From Streptomyces sp. SID9727 (GTDB lineage: Bacteria; Actinomycetota; Actinomycetes; Streptomycetales; Streptomycetaceae): a DNA stretch of 40,445 nt. The notes below the pieces were generated by a model. It saw only the letters and a program-made list of their open reading frames with translations. It was not told where the DNA came from and made no database searches. This document shows, in pieces, positions 31,139-39,489 of this stretch. Positions within the stretch are counted from its first letter, which is position 1, and the number at the start of each line of letters is the position of its first letter. The stretch covers positions 1 to 40,445 of the forward strand of contig NZ_JAAGNI010000480.1 in the NCBI RefSeq assembly GCF_010550605.1. The letters are read 5' to 3'. Position numbers and translations under genes: made by a program.

Positions 31139-32098
31139 TCAGGAGTGGTCGGCGGTGCCGAAGCGGCGGCGGTATTCGGCCGGGCCCGCGCCGAGCGCCT
31201 TGACGAAGGCCCGCCGCATCGCCTCCGGCGTGCCGTAGCCGCAGCTGCGGGCGATCCCGGCGACCCCGTCGGTGGTGTCCTCCAGGAGCCGTCGGGCGTG
31301 TTCGAGGCGGACCCGGTCGACGTACCGGCCGGGCGTGGTCCCCGTCTCCGCCTGGAAGGCGCGGGCGAAGTGGCGGGGCGAGAGGCGGGCGCGGGCTGCC
31401 AGGGCCTCGACGGAGAGGTCGGCGCCGGGGTGCTCGGTGATCCAGTGCTGCACCTCGCGCAGCGGTTCCCGCCGTGCCGTCTGGGCGCTGAGCTGGGCGC
31501 TGAACTGGGACTGGCTGCCCGGCCTGCGCAGGAAGACGACCAGATGCCGGGCGACCGTCAGGGCGACGTCCCGCCCGTGGTCCTCCTCGACCAGGGCCAG
31601 CGCGAGGTCGATGCCCGCGGTGACCCCGGCGGAGGTGGCGATCCTGCCGTCCCGTACGAAGATCGGCTCGGGATCGACCTCGACGGCCGGGTACTCGCGG
31701 GCCAGCTTCTCGCACACGTTCCAGTGCGTCGTCGCCCGGTGCCCGTCCAGCTGTCCGGCCGCCGCGAGCAGCAGCGCCCCGCTGCACACGGAGACCAGCC
31801 GCTCGGGCAGCGGCCCGTGCGCGCGCAGCCAGTGGACGAGCGCGGGGTCGGGATCCCGGGTGCCCGCACCGCCGGGGACGAGGAGGGTGTGGGGTGTCGG
31901 CGCGTCGGCGAGGCTGCCGTCGGGGACGAGGGTGAGGCCGCAGGAGGTGCGGACCGGGGCGCCGGCCGGCGAGGCGGTGCGCAGCCCGTACGAGACGCCC
32001 GGGAAGCGCGAGGCCCCGGCGAAGACCTCCATGGGGCCGGTGACGTCGAGGCTCTGGATGCCGTCGAAGAGGACGACGAGCACGGATCGCTGCTGCAT
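31139..32098 (-). CDS. GlxA-family transcriptional regulator (DJ-1 domain plus AraC HTH)
   Basis: A 319-residue regulator. Residues 5-195 are a DJ-1/PfpI domain with Cys105 in SVCSGALLL, and about 215-310 form an AraC-type double helix-turn-helix (LSVEALAARARLSPRHFARAFQAETGTTPGRYV, then IARSCGYGTPEAMRRAFVKALG). The DJ-1 part probably senses a small molecule; whether Cys105 is catalytic is not known. The start at ATG 32098 has AGGA about eight bases before; ATG 32107 would overlap that site. It sits upstream of a single DJ-1 gene of related sequence, suggesting that the pair shares a ligand. Diverges from the SCO6745-family gene. Confidence 0.88.
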   Translation of the reverse strand: MQQRSVLVVLFDGIQSLDVTGPMEVFAGASRFPGVSYGLRTASPAGAPVRTSCGLTLVPDGSLADAPTPHTLLVPGGAGTRDPDPALVHWLRAHGPLPERLVSVCSGALLLAAAGQLDGHRATTHWNVCEKLAREYPAVEVDPEPIFVRDGRIATSAGVTAGIDLALALVEEDHGRDVALTVARHLVVFLRRPGSQSQFSAQLSAQTARREPLREVQHWITEHPGADLSVEALAARARLSPRHFARAFQAETGTTPGRYVDRVRLEHARRLLEDTTDGVAGIARSCGYGTPEAMRRAFVKALGAGPAEYRRRFGTADHS

Positions 32099-32206
32099 GT
32101 CCGCCATCCTGGGCGGCCCCCGCGATGGCCGCAATGACGGGTTCCCCACCTTTTCTGCCCTCACCGGCTGCGGCGCAGCTCACGTGCGCCAGGGGGTTCC
32201 TGCCCG

Positions 32207-32222
32207 TACCAACCAGTCGGTA
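32207..32222. promoter_or_regulatory. TetR-type operator-like palindrome over a -10 box
   Basis: TACCAACCAGTCGGTA has TACC and GGTA ends and matches its own reverse complement at 12 of 16 positions. It resembles the (T)ACCGACC..GGTCGGT(A) sites used by many Streptomyces TetR-family repressors. It overlaps the first bases of the -10 box at 32221-32226. No TetR gene lies in the window. Confidence 0.45.
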
Positions 32223-32226
32223 ACGT
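32221..32226 (+). promoter_or_regulatory. Possible leaderless promoter (-10 TAACGT) for the SCO6745-family gene
   Basis: TAACGT ends six bases before ATG 32233, and TTCCTG (32197-32202) lies 18 bases upstream as a weak -35. No ribosome binding site precedes the ATG. A leaderless transcript beginning at the start codon is the natural reading. Confidence 0.5.
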
Positions 32227-32232
32227 GCCGGT

Positions 32233-33090
32233 ATGAGTACTCTCCCGCCTCGTGCCGGGCGGCGTTGCCACAACGCCCTGAACCCGCTGCACTCGTCGCT
32301 CTACTTCTCCCCCGACCTCGGCAAGGAGCTCGGCGGGATCGGGATAGAAGACCCCTCCGCCGCCTACTTCGCCACCCGCGCCGCCGCGATGGGCGCGGTC
32401 GGGGCGGAGACCGTGACCGCGACCTTCTACAACTTCAACCACGCGCTCGTGGCCCGGCACGTGCCCGCGATCTGGGACATCGCCCCGCCCGCGAAGGTCC
32501 TGGACGCGCGGCTGCGCGCCGCCGACGCGACGCTGCGCCGGCTGCTCGGCGAGGAGATCATCGCCTCCCCCGAGATGGCCGAGGCCGCGCGGCTCGCCCT
32601 GCGCGCCACGGAGGGCTGCACCCGGCACGCCCGGCCGCTGTACGCCGCGCACGCCGGTCTGCCGGTGCCCGACGAACCGCACCTGGCGTACTGGCACGCG
32701 GCGACGCTGCTCCGCGAGCACCGGGGTGACGCCCACCTCGCCGCGCTCCTCACCGCCGGGCTCGACCCGCTCGAAGCGCTGGTCAGCCACACCGCGACCG
32801 GGAAGGGCATGGCGATCCGCTGGCTTCTGTCCAGCCGGGGCTGGCGGCGCGCCGACTGGGAGGACGCGTCGGAGCGGCTGCGGGGGCGCGGGCTGCTCAC
32901 CGCGGAGGGCGAGCTGACAGAGGAGGGCGCCGCGCTGCGCAAGGAACTGGAGGAGACCACGGACCGGATGGACCTCGGCCCGTACGAGCACCTGGGCGGA
33001 CTGGGGGTGGCCCGGCTGACCGAGCTGGGGCGCGGCTTCCTCGCCACGGCCGCGGCGGCTGGCGCCTTCCCGGCGAGCGCGACGGGCTGA
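32233..33090 (+). CDS. SCO6745-family protein (HTH-fold, unknown function)
   Basis: A 285-residue protein of the family named for S. coelicolor SCO6745. Characteristic blocks are RRCHNALNPLHSSLYFSPDL (near residue 10), AYFATRAAAMGAVGAETVTATFYNFN, and the C-terminal winged-helix-like WLLSSRGWRRADWEDASERLRGRGLL. The C-terminal part reads as a winged helix like that of MarR or HTH domains; the N-terminal half has no assignment from me. DNA binding and a role in ligand or redox response are possible. It appears to be leaderless with an operator over its promoter. A hairpin follows the stop. Confidence 0.82.
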   Translation: MSTLPPRAGRRCHNALNPLHSSLYFSPDLGKELGGIGIEDPSAAYFATRAAAMGAVGAETVTATFYNFNHALVARHVPAIWDIAPPAKVLDARLRAADATLRRLLGEEIIASPEMAEAARLALRATEGCTRHARPLYAAHAGLPVPDEPHLAYWHAATLLREHRGDAHLAALLTAGLDPLEALVSHTATGKGMAIRWLLSSRGWRRADWEDASERLRGRGLLTAEGELTEEGAALRKELEETTDRMDLGPYEHLGGLGVARLTELGRGFLATAAAAGAFPASATG

Positions 33091-33117
33091 CCCGCGAAAA
33101 CGGCGTACCGCTCCCTG

Positions 33118-33149
33118 GGGTGGCCGGGCGACACGGCACCCGGCCACCC
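33118..33149 (+). terminator. Hairpin after the SCO6745-family gene
   Basis: GGGTGGCCGGG (33118-33128) and CCCGGCCACCC (33139-33149) are exact 11-bp reverse complements with a 10-base loop, 27 bases past the stop. No U run. Confidence 0.65.
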
Positions 33150-33243
33150 GGCACAATGCAGGACGTGTGGCTCCGGGACCGTCCCAGCGGCGGCCGGGGG
33201 CCCGACCAGCACAGCCAGCAGGAGAAGGCGAGTCGGTAGAACC

Positions 33244-35601
33244 GTGACGACGTCCATCGAAGGCAGGATCGCCGAGGAGCTCGGCGTACGCGAGCGGCAG
33301 GTGAAGGCGGCCGTCGAGCTGCTCGACGGCGGGTCCACCGTGCCGTTCATCGCGCGCTACCGCAAGGAAGCGACCGAGATGCTCGACGACGCGCAGCTGC
33401 GCACGCTCGAGGAACGGTTGCGGTACCTGCGGGAGCTTGAGGAGCGCCGGACGGCGGTCCTCGAATCCGTACGGGAGCAGGGCAAGCTGGACGAGGCTCT
33501 GCAGGCGCGGATCCGGGCCGCCGACACGAAGGCGCGCCTGGAGGACATCTACCTCCCGTTCAAGCCGAAGCGGAGGACGAAGGCGCAGATCGCCCGGGAG
33601 GCCGGCCTCGAACCGCTCGCCTCCGGCCTGCTCGACGACCCTACGGTCGATCCGCTCGCCGCCGCGGCGGCGTTCGTGGACGCGGACAAGGGGGTCGCGG
33701 ACCCGGCGGCGGCGCTGGAGGGCGCCCGCGCCATCCTCACCGAGCGCTTCTCGGAGGACGCCGACCTGATCGGCGAACTGCGCGAGCGCATGTGGACGCG
33801 CGGGCGGCTGGTGGCCCGGGTACGGGCCGGCAAGGAGGAGGCGGGTGCCAAGTTCGCCGACTACTTCGACTTCGCCGAGCCGTTCACCGCGCTGCCCTCG
33901 CACCGGGTCCTGGCGATGCTCCGGGGCGAGAAGGAGGACGTGCTCGACCTGGTCCTGGAGCCGGAGGAGCCGTCCGAGACGCCCGGTCCTTCCTCGTACG
34001 AGAACATGGTCGCCCGGCGCTTCGGCGTGGGCGACCGGGGACGCCCCGGCGACAAGTGGCTGGCCGACACGGTGCGGTGGGCGTGGCGGACCCGCATCCT
34101 GGTGCACCTCGGCATCGACCTGCGACTGCGGCTGCGCACGGCGGCGGAGGACGAGGCGGTACGCGTCTTCGCGTCGAACCTGCGGGATCTGCTGCTCGCC
34201 GCGCCGGCCGGGACGCGGGCGACGCTGGGCCTCGACCCCGGTTTCCGTACCGGAGTGAAGGTCGCCGTCGTGGACGCGACCGGCAAGGTCGTCGCGACCG
34301 ACGTCATCCACCCGCACGTCCCGGCCAACAAGTGGGACCAGTCGCTCGCCACGCTGGAACGGCTGGCCCGGGAGCACCGGGTCGAGCTGATCGCCATCGG
34401 CAACGGCACGGCGTCCCGGGAGACGGACAAGCTCGCCGGTGAGCTGTGCGCGAAGCATCCCGAGCTGAAACTGACCAAGGTGATGGTCTCGGAGGCGGGT
34501 GCCTCCGTGTACTCCGCCTCGGCGTTCGCCTCGCAGGAACTCCCCGACATGGACGTCTCCCTGCGTGGTGCCGTCTCGATCGCGCGGCGGCTCCAGGACC
34601 CGCTGGCCGAACTGGTGAAGATCGACCCGAAGTCGATCGGTGTCGGGCAGTACCAGCACGACCTGTCCGAGGTGAAGCTCTCGCGGTCGCTGGACGCGGT
34701 CGTCGAGGACTGCGTGAACGGGGTCGGCGTCGACGTCAACACCGCGTCCGCTCCGCTGCTGTCCCGGGTCTCCGGCATCGGCTCGGGGCTCGCCGAGAAC
34801 ATCGTGGCGCACCGCGACGCGAACGGGCCGTTCGCGTCCCGCAGGAGCCTGAAGGACGTGGCCCGGCTGGGCCCGAAGGCGTACGAGCAGTGCGCGGGCT
34901 TCCTCCGGATCCGCGGCGAAGACCCGCTCGACGCGTCGAGCGTGCACCCGGAGGCGTACCCGGTGGTGCGGGCGATGGTGAAGAGGACCGGCGGGGACGT
35001 GGCCGCGCTGATCGGCAACACGGGTGTCCTGCGGTCGTTGCGGGCCGACGACTTCGTCTCAGAGAAGTTCGGGCTGCCGACGGTGAGCGACATCCTGAAG
35101 GAACTGGAGAAGCCGGGCCGCGACCCGCGTCCCGCCTTCAAGACCGCCACCTTCAAGGAGGGCGTCGAGAAGATCGGCGACCTGGAGTCCGGGATGGTGC
35201 TGGAGGGCGTCGTGACGAACGTCGCCGCCTTCGGGGCGTTCGTGGACATCGGGGTGCATCAGGACGGGCTGGTGCACGTGTCGGCGATGTCGCGGTCGTT
35301 CGTGAAGGATCCCCGGGACGTGGTCAAGCCGGGGGACGTGGTGCGGGTGAAGGTGATGGAGGTCGATATCCCGCGGAAGCGGATCTCGTTGACGCTGCGG
35401 TTGGACGACGAGGCGGCCGGGGGCCGCGAGACCTCTTCGGGGGGTGAGCGGGGTGGGCGGCCGCCTCGGCCTCGGCAAGGGGGCGGGGGTGGTGGCCGCC
35501 AGTCCCGTGGCGGCGGGGGTCGGTCCGCGCCGGCGGCGGCTCCGGCGAGCGGGGCGATGGCTGACGCGTTGCGGCGGGCGGGGTTGCTGAAGGGCGAGTA
35601 G
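33244..35601 (+). CDS. tex: Tex-family RNA-binding protein
   Basis: A 785-residue protein of the Tex/Spt6-like family. The N-terminal domain starts IEGRIAEELGVRERQV; the YqgF-like nuclease-fold domain is TLGLDPGFRTGVKVAVVD (about residue 328 on) with the later IGNGTASRETD; helix-hairpin-helix segments follow (SRVSGIGSGLAENIV and PFASRRSLKDVARLGPKA); then an S1 domain at about 650-722 (GMVLEGVVTNVAAFGAFVDIGVHQDGLVHVS). A Gly/Arg-rich tail closes it (RGGRPPRPRQGGGGGG...). It probably acts in transcription and RNA turnover in the cytoplasm. The start is GTG 33244 with only a weak upstream site. Confidence 0.93.
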   Translation: MTTSIEGRIAEELGVRERQVKAAVELLDGGSTVPFIARYRKEATEMLDDAQLRTLEERLRYLRELEERRTAVLESVREQGKLDEALQARIRAADTKARLEDIYLPFKPKRRTKAQIAREAGLEPLASGLLDDPTVDPLAAAAAFVDADKGVADPAAALEGARAILTERFSEDADLIGELRERMWTRGRLVARVRAGKEEAGAKFADYFDFAEPFTALPSHRVLAMLRGEKEDVLDLVLEPEEPSETPGPSSYENMVARRFGVGDRGRPGDKWLADTVRWAWRTRILVHLGIDLRLRLRTAAEDEAVRVFASNLRDLLLAAPAGTRATLGLDPGFRTGVKVAVVDATGKVVATDVIHPHVPANKWDQSLATLERLAREHRVELIAIGNGTASRETDKLAGELCAKHPELKLTKVMVSEAGASVYSASAFASQELPDMDVSLRGAVSIARRLQDPLAELVKIDPKSIGVGQYQHDLSEVKLSRSLDAVVEDCVNGVGVDVNTASAPLLSRVSGIGSGLAENIVAHRDANGPFASRRSLKDVARLGPKAYEQCAGFLRIRGEDPLDASSVHPEAYPVVRAMVKRTGGDVAALIGNTGVLRSLRADDFVSEKFGLPTVSDILKELEKPGRDPRPAFKTATFKEGVEKIGDLESGMVLEGVVTNVAAFGAFVDIGVHQDGLVHVSAMSRSFVKDPRDVVKPGDVVRVKVMEVDIPRKRISLTLRLDDEAAGGRETSSGGERGGRPPRPRQGGGGGGRQSRGGGGRSAPAAAPASGAMADALRRAGLLKGE

Positions 35602-35639
35602 ATGGGGGTCGGGGGTGGGGTGCGGGTTCGTTGCGCCTG

Positions 35640-35722
35640 CGGCGGGCCCGTTCCCCACCCCGCCCCTTCCCGAAACCGGGGCTCTGCCCCGGACCCCGCG
35701 CCTCGAACGCCGGCGAGGCTTG
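35640..35722. repeat. Streptomyces intergenic repeat with a small hairpin
   Basis: The text CCCGTTCCCCACCCCGCCCC, a CCGGGGC-TCT-GCCCCGG hairpin (35676-35692) and CCTCGAACGCCGGCGAGGCT are familiar as a sequence found many times between genes in Streptomyces genomes. It lies between two convergent genes, where it can act as a shared terminator. Its limits are approximate. Confidence 0.7.
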
Positions 35723-35755
35723 GTTTCGCGCCGGGACTTCGTGCCGGGGTGGGTT

Positions 35756-36970
35756 CTACGCAGCAGGGCTGAGGGTCAGACCGTCCGATACCACGCGGCC
35801 CTCGTGCAGCACCGTGCGGTCCTCCCCGCGGTCCATCACCGCCGATGTCACGGTCTCGCCCGCGAGCAGGAGCAGGTCCGCCCGCGCGCCCACCGTCACG
35901 CCCGGGCGGTCCGTCGTGGAGGCCAGACGAGGCGGTCCTCCCTGGAGGATGGACGCCCCGCCCACCGTGGCCACGGCCACGGCGTGTTCGATCAGGTCGT
36001 CCGCGCGGTAGCCGTTCGTGAAGGCCAGCTGCCAGGTGCGGTCCAGCATGTCGCCGTTGCCGTACGGGGACCAGAAGTCGCGCTGGCCGTCCTCGCCCAG
36101 GCCCACCCGGACGCCCGCGGCGGTCAGGTCGGCCAGCGGGAGGGAGTGGTGCCGGGCGGGTGCCACGGTCGCCATCGCGATGTCCAGTTCGGCGAACTCC
36201 TCGGTCAGGCGGCGCGTCGTCGCCTCGTCCACCGAGCCCAGGTCGTAGGCGTGCGAGATCGTCACCCGGCCGGCCATGTCCAGGGCGCGCACGCGCTCCA
36301 GGATCAGGTCGACGCTGAACACGCCGAGCGCGCCCGGCTCGTGGAGGTGGAAGTCGACCGGCGCGTGGTGGCGCTCGGCGAGGCCGAAGACGATGTCGAG
36401 GTGGCGTACGGGGTCGCGGTCCAGGGTGCACGGGTCGATGCCGCCGACCACGGCGGCGCCGGAGGACAGGGCCCGGTCCATCAGCTCCGGCACGCCCTTC
36501 TCGCGGACCAGGCCCGCCTGCGGGAACGCCATGATCTCGACGTCGCACCGCCCGGCGTGCGCCTCCTTCGCCGCGAGGACGCCCTCGAAGCGTTCGAGGC
36601 CGCAGTCCGCGTCGATCTGGGCGTAACTCCGTACGCGGGTGGTGCCGCGCTCGATCATGCGGCCCAGGGTGTACGTGGCCCGGCGGGCCACGTCCCACTC
36701 GTCCTCGCGCCAGTGCTCGCGGTCGTTCATCATCATGCCCCAGACGCCGGGGGCGCCCGTGTGCGGGCGGAACGGCAGGCCCATGCGCGTGGAGTCCAGG
36801 TGGCAGTGGACGTCCGAGAACGACGGCAGGGCGAGCCGTCCCCGCCCGGCCACCGTGTCCTCCGCGGCTGCGCGGGCCGGGTCGTGCGGGGTGATCGCGG
36901 TGATCACCCCGTCCTCGACGGTGAGGTCGCTGGGCTCTCCGCCCCATGGACGGACGTCGCTGATCAGCAT
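35756..36970 (-). CDS. Cytosine-deaminase-like amidohydrolase
   Basis: A 404-residue TIM-barrel metal hydrolase of the CodA type. The metal ligands map as H55 and H57 (DVHCHLD), H208 (VDFHLHE), and D294 (LGEDGQRDFW), with E211 as proton shuttle and H240 in ISHAYD. In E. coli CodA the residue after the metal Asp is a second Asp; here it is Gly295, so cytosine itself may not be the best substrate. Related enzymes deaminate or hydrolyse other nitrogen heterocycles. Cytoplasmic. The GntR/FCD gene upstream overlaps its start by seven bases, so the two form an operon and the regulator probably senses the substrate or product. GGAG stands about ten bases before the ATG. Confidence 0.87.
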   Translation of the reverse strand: MLISDVRPWGGEPSDLTVEDGVITAITPHDPARAAAEDTVAGRGRLALPSFSDVHCHLDSTRMGLPFRPHTGAPGVWGMMMNDREHWREDEWDVARRATYTLGRMIERGTTRVRSYAQIDADCGLERFEGVLAAKEAHAGRCDVEIMAFPQAGLVREKGVPELMDRALSSGAAVVGGIDPCTLDRDPVRHLDIVFGLAERHHAPVDFHLHEPGALGVFSVDLILERVRALDMAGRVTISHAYDLGSVDEATTRRLTEEFAELDIAMATVAPARHHSLPLADLTAAGVRVGLGEDGQRDFWSPYGNGDMLDRTWQLAFTNGYRADDLIEHAVAVATVGGASILQGGPPRLASTTDRPGVTVGARADLLLLAGETVTSAVMDRGEDRTVLHEGRVVSDGLTLSPAA

Positions 36971-37680
36971 CCGGTGCTTCTCCTGTGCGGGTGTGTGGGG
37001 TTCTCTCCATCGGGCGGGAGGATTCCCGCCAACGCCGTCAGGGACGGCTCCCTCCCCCGTTCGATGTGCGCGTACGCGAGTGCCGCGGCCAGGTCCGGCT
37101 TGCCCGCGTGGATCGCGGCGCAGATGTCCCGGTGTTCCGCGCACTGCACGTGCGGGTCGCGGCCACCGGTGAGGCTGAACAGCCACTGCACCAGTCCGAG
37201 CGAGGGCTGCCACGCGTCCCGGAGCAGCCGATTGCCGGTCATCGCGACGATCTCCGCGTGCAGGGCGGTGTTGGCCGCCGGGATCTCCGCCGCGTCGCCC
37301 CGTGCGGTGGCGGCCTCCGCCGCCTCCATCGCCGCCCGCAACCGCTCCCCGTCTCCCCCGGCCGCGCAGGCCTCGGCGGCCCGGCGGGCGGCGAAGACCT
37401 CCAGGCTGAGGCGGAGGTCGAAGAGTTCGGCGACGTCCCGCAGCGAGAGGTCGCGTACGGAGGCGCCCCGGCGCGGGGACATGACGACCAGGCCCTCGCC
37501 GGCCAGCCGGGTGAGCGCCTCGCGGACCGGGATGCGCGAGACGCCCAGGTTCTCGGAGAGCTCGCGCTCGCGCAGCCGTGAGCCGGGCGGGTGCGCCCCG
37601 GAGAGGATGCCCGCGCGGATCGTCCGCTCGGCCCGGTCGGCGTGCGAGGCGCCGGAGTCGTCGCCCGCTTGAGTCGTCAC
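36964..37680 (-). CDS. GntR-family regulator, FCD (FadR/VanR) subgroup
   Basis: A 238-residue dimeric DNA-binding protein. Residues 17-85 form a GntR winged helix (RTIRAGILSGAHPPGSRLRERELSENLGVSRIPVREAL). An all-helical FCD ligand domain follows (about 95-215), with the metal/acid-binding residues in a HAEIVAMTGN and EHRDICAAI pattern. The start is GTG 37680 (valine), with no strong ribosome binding site. It precedes and overlaps the amidohydrolase gene and has two operator-like palindromes in its 101-base upstream region, which fits autorepression. The inducer is probably a small carboxylate or heterocycle linked to the enzyme. Confidence 0.87.
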   Translation of the reverse strand: MTTQAGDDSGASHADRAERTIRAGILSGAHPPGSRLRERELSENLGVSRIPVREALTRLAGEGLVVMSPRRGASVRDLSLRDVAELFDLRLSLEVFAARRAAEACAAGGDGERLRAAMEAAEAATARGDAAEIPAANTALHAEIVAMTGNRLLRDAWQPSLGLVQWLFSLTGGRDPHVQCAEHRDICAAIHAGKPDLAAALAYAHIERGREPSLTALAGILPPDGENPTHPHRRSTGC

Positions 37681-37696
37681 CAGACGACCGTAGCAC

Positions 37697-37708
37697 TTGG
37701 TATGCCAA
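37697..37708. promoter_or_regulatory. GntR operator-like site 1
   Basis: TTGGTATGCCAA: TTGG and CCAA ends around TATG, near-palindromic. It lies 17 bases upstream of the GntR start codon, close to the promoter's likely transcription start. Confidence 0.6.
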
Positions 37709-37757
37709 ACGCTACGGTCGCGGGCATCGATACGGATGGCTGGGGCGAATATCGGGC

Positions 37758-37773
37758 GTCTGGCATACCAGAC
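37758..37773. promoter_or_regulatory. GntR operator-like site 2
   Basis: GTCTGGCATACCAGAC: six-base arms (GTCTGG and CCAGAC) are exact reverse complements around CATA. Its centre is 63 bases (six turns of 10.5) from the centre of site 1. The core TGG-AT-CCA pattern is shared. It lies nine bases past the stop of the ABC-F gene. Confidence 0.65.
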
Positions 37774-37781
37774 GCGGACCC

Positions 37782-39419
37782 TCAGACCTCCGTCACTCTG
37801 CCTTCCGCCACCTCGACGCGGCGCGTCGTGCGCACCGCCTCCAGCATCCGCCGGTCGTGCGTCACCAGGAGCAGCGTTCCGGTGTACGAGTCGAGCGCCG
37901 ACTCCAGCTGTTCGATCGCCGGGAGGTCCAGGTGGTTCGTGGGCTCGTCCAGCACCAGGAGATTGACGCCCCGCCCCTGGAGAAGGGCGAGCGCCGCCCG
38001 GGTGCGCTCGCCCGGCGAGAGGGTGGTCGCCGGGCGCATCACGTGGTCGGCGCGCAGACCGAACTTGGCGAGCAGGGTGCGCACGTCGGCGGGCTCCGTC
38101 TCCGGGACGGCCGCGCAGAACGCCTCCAGGAGCGTCTCCGAGCCGTGGAAGAGCTTGCGCGCCTGGTCCACCTCGCCGACGACCACGCCGGAGCCCAGGC
38201 TCGCGTGCCCCGAGTCCAGCGGCAGGCGGCCCAGGAGCGCGGCCAGCAGGGTCGACTTCCCGGAGCCGTTGGCGCCCGTGATGGCGACCCGGTCCGCCCA
38301 GTCGATCTGGAGCGAGGCGGGGCCGAACACGAAGTCGCCGCGCACGACGCGGGCCTCGCGGAGGGTGGCGACGACCGAGCCGGAGCGCGGCGCGGAGGCG
38401 ATCTCCATCCGCAGTTCCCACTCCTTGCGCGGCTCGTCCACCACGTCGAGCCGTTCGATCATGCGCTGCGTCTGCCGGGCCTTCGCGGCCTGCTTCTCGC
38501 TGGACTCGCTGCGGAACTTGCGGCCGATCTTGTCGGAGTCGGTGGCCTTGCGGCGGGCGTTCTTGACGCCCTTGTCCATCCAGGAGCGCTGCATCAGGGC
38601 GCGGCCCTCCAGCGCCGAGCGCTTGTCGGCGTACTCCTCGTACTCCTCGCGGGCATGCCGCCGGGCCCGCTCGCGCTCCTCCAGGTAGGCCGCGTAGCCA
38701 CCTCCGTACAGGTTGATCTGCTGCTGGGCCAGGTCGAGTTCGAGGACCTTGGTGACCGTCCGCATCAGGAACTCGCGGTCGTGACTGATGACGACGGTGC
38801 CGGAGCGCAGTCCGGAGACGTACCTCTCCAGGCGTTCCAGGCCGTCCAGGTCCAGGTCGTTCGTGGGCTCGTCGAGCAGGAAGACGTCGTAGCGCGACAG
38901 CAGGAGCGAGGCGAGTCCGGCGCGGGCCGCCTGGCCGCCGGAGAGCGCGGTCATCGGCAGGTCGAGGCCGACGGTGAGGCCGAGTTCGGCGGCGGTCTCC
39001 TCGGCCCGGTCGTCCAGGTCCGCGCCGCCGAGGGCGAGCCAGCGCTCCAGGGACTCGGAGTACGCGTCGTCCGCGCCGGGAGCGCCCTCGACCAGGGCCT
39101 CCGTGGCGGCGTCCATGGCGGTCTGGGCGTCGGCGACGCCGGTCCGGCGGGCCAGGAACTCCCGTACGGTCTCGCCGGGGCGCCGCTCGGGCTCCTGGGG
39201 CAGGTGGCCGACGGTCGCGGTGGGCGGGGAGAGCCGGAGCTCGCCCTCCTCCGGCTGGTCGAGACCGGCGAGCAGCCGGAGCAGGGACGATTTTCCGGCG
39301 CCGTTGACTCCGACGAGACCGATCACGTCCCCGGGGGCGACCACGAGGTCGAGCCCGGCGAACAGCGTGCGGTCGCCGTGTCCGGCGGCGAGATCCTTGG
39401 CGACGAGAGTGGCAGTCAT
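37782..39419 (-). CDS. ABC-F family ATPase
   Basis: A 545-residue protein of two ABC domains with no membrane part. Walker A motifs are GVNGAGKSS and GANGSGKST; the two signature motifs are LSGGQAARAGLAS and LSPGERTRAALAL; Walker B motifs are VFLLDEPTNDLDL and LLVLDEPTNHLDL. Between them is the charged linker rich in Arg/Lys/Glu (ERERARRHAREEYEEYADKR...). Such proteins act on the ribosome's E-site as translation factors or protect it from antibiotics; I cannot tell which. ATG 39419 follows a TAGGAT ten bases upstream on the same strand, so the leader may be very short. Confidence 0.9.
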   Translation of the reverse strand: MTATLVAKDLAAGHGDRTLFAGLDLVVAPGDVIGLVGVNGAGKSSLLRLLAGLDQPEEGELRLSPPTATVGHLPQEPERRPGETVREFLARRTGVADAQTAMDAATEALVEGAPGADDAYSESLERWLALGGADLDDRAEETAAELGLTVGLDLPMTALSGGQAARAGLASLLLSRYDVFLLDEPTNDLDLDGLERLERYVSGLRSGTVVISHDREFLMRTVTKVLELDLAQQQINLYGGGYAAYLEERERARRHAREEYEEYADKRSALEGRALMQRSWMDKGVKNARRKATDSDKIGRKFRSESSEKQAAKARQTQRMIERLDVVDEPRKEWELRMEIASAPRSGSVVATLREARVVRGDFVFGPASLQIDWADRVAITGANGSGKSTLLAALLGRLPLDSGHASLGSGVVVGEVDQARKLFHGSETLLEAFCAAVPETEPADVRTLLAKFGLRADHVMRPATTLSPGERTRAALALLQGRGVNLLVLDEPTNHLDLPAIEQLESALDSYTGTLLLVTHDRRMLEAVRTTRRVEVAEGRVTEV

Positions 39420-39489
39420 CAGGGGGCCGATCCTAATCGGCGGGACACCGTCTAGGGTCCGGGGCAAGCAGGCGGACCGGGAGGCGGCA

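Noticed and set aside
30297..32273. Minus-strand 658-residue frame
   Set aside because: It runs through two real DJ-1 genes in another phase and is Arg/Pro-rich.
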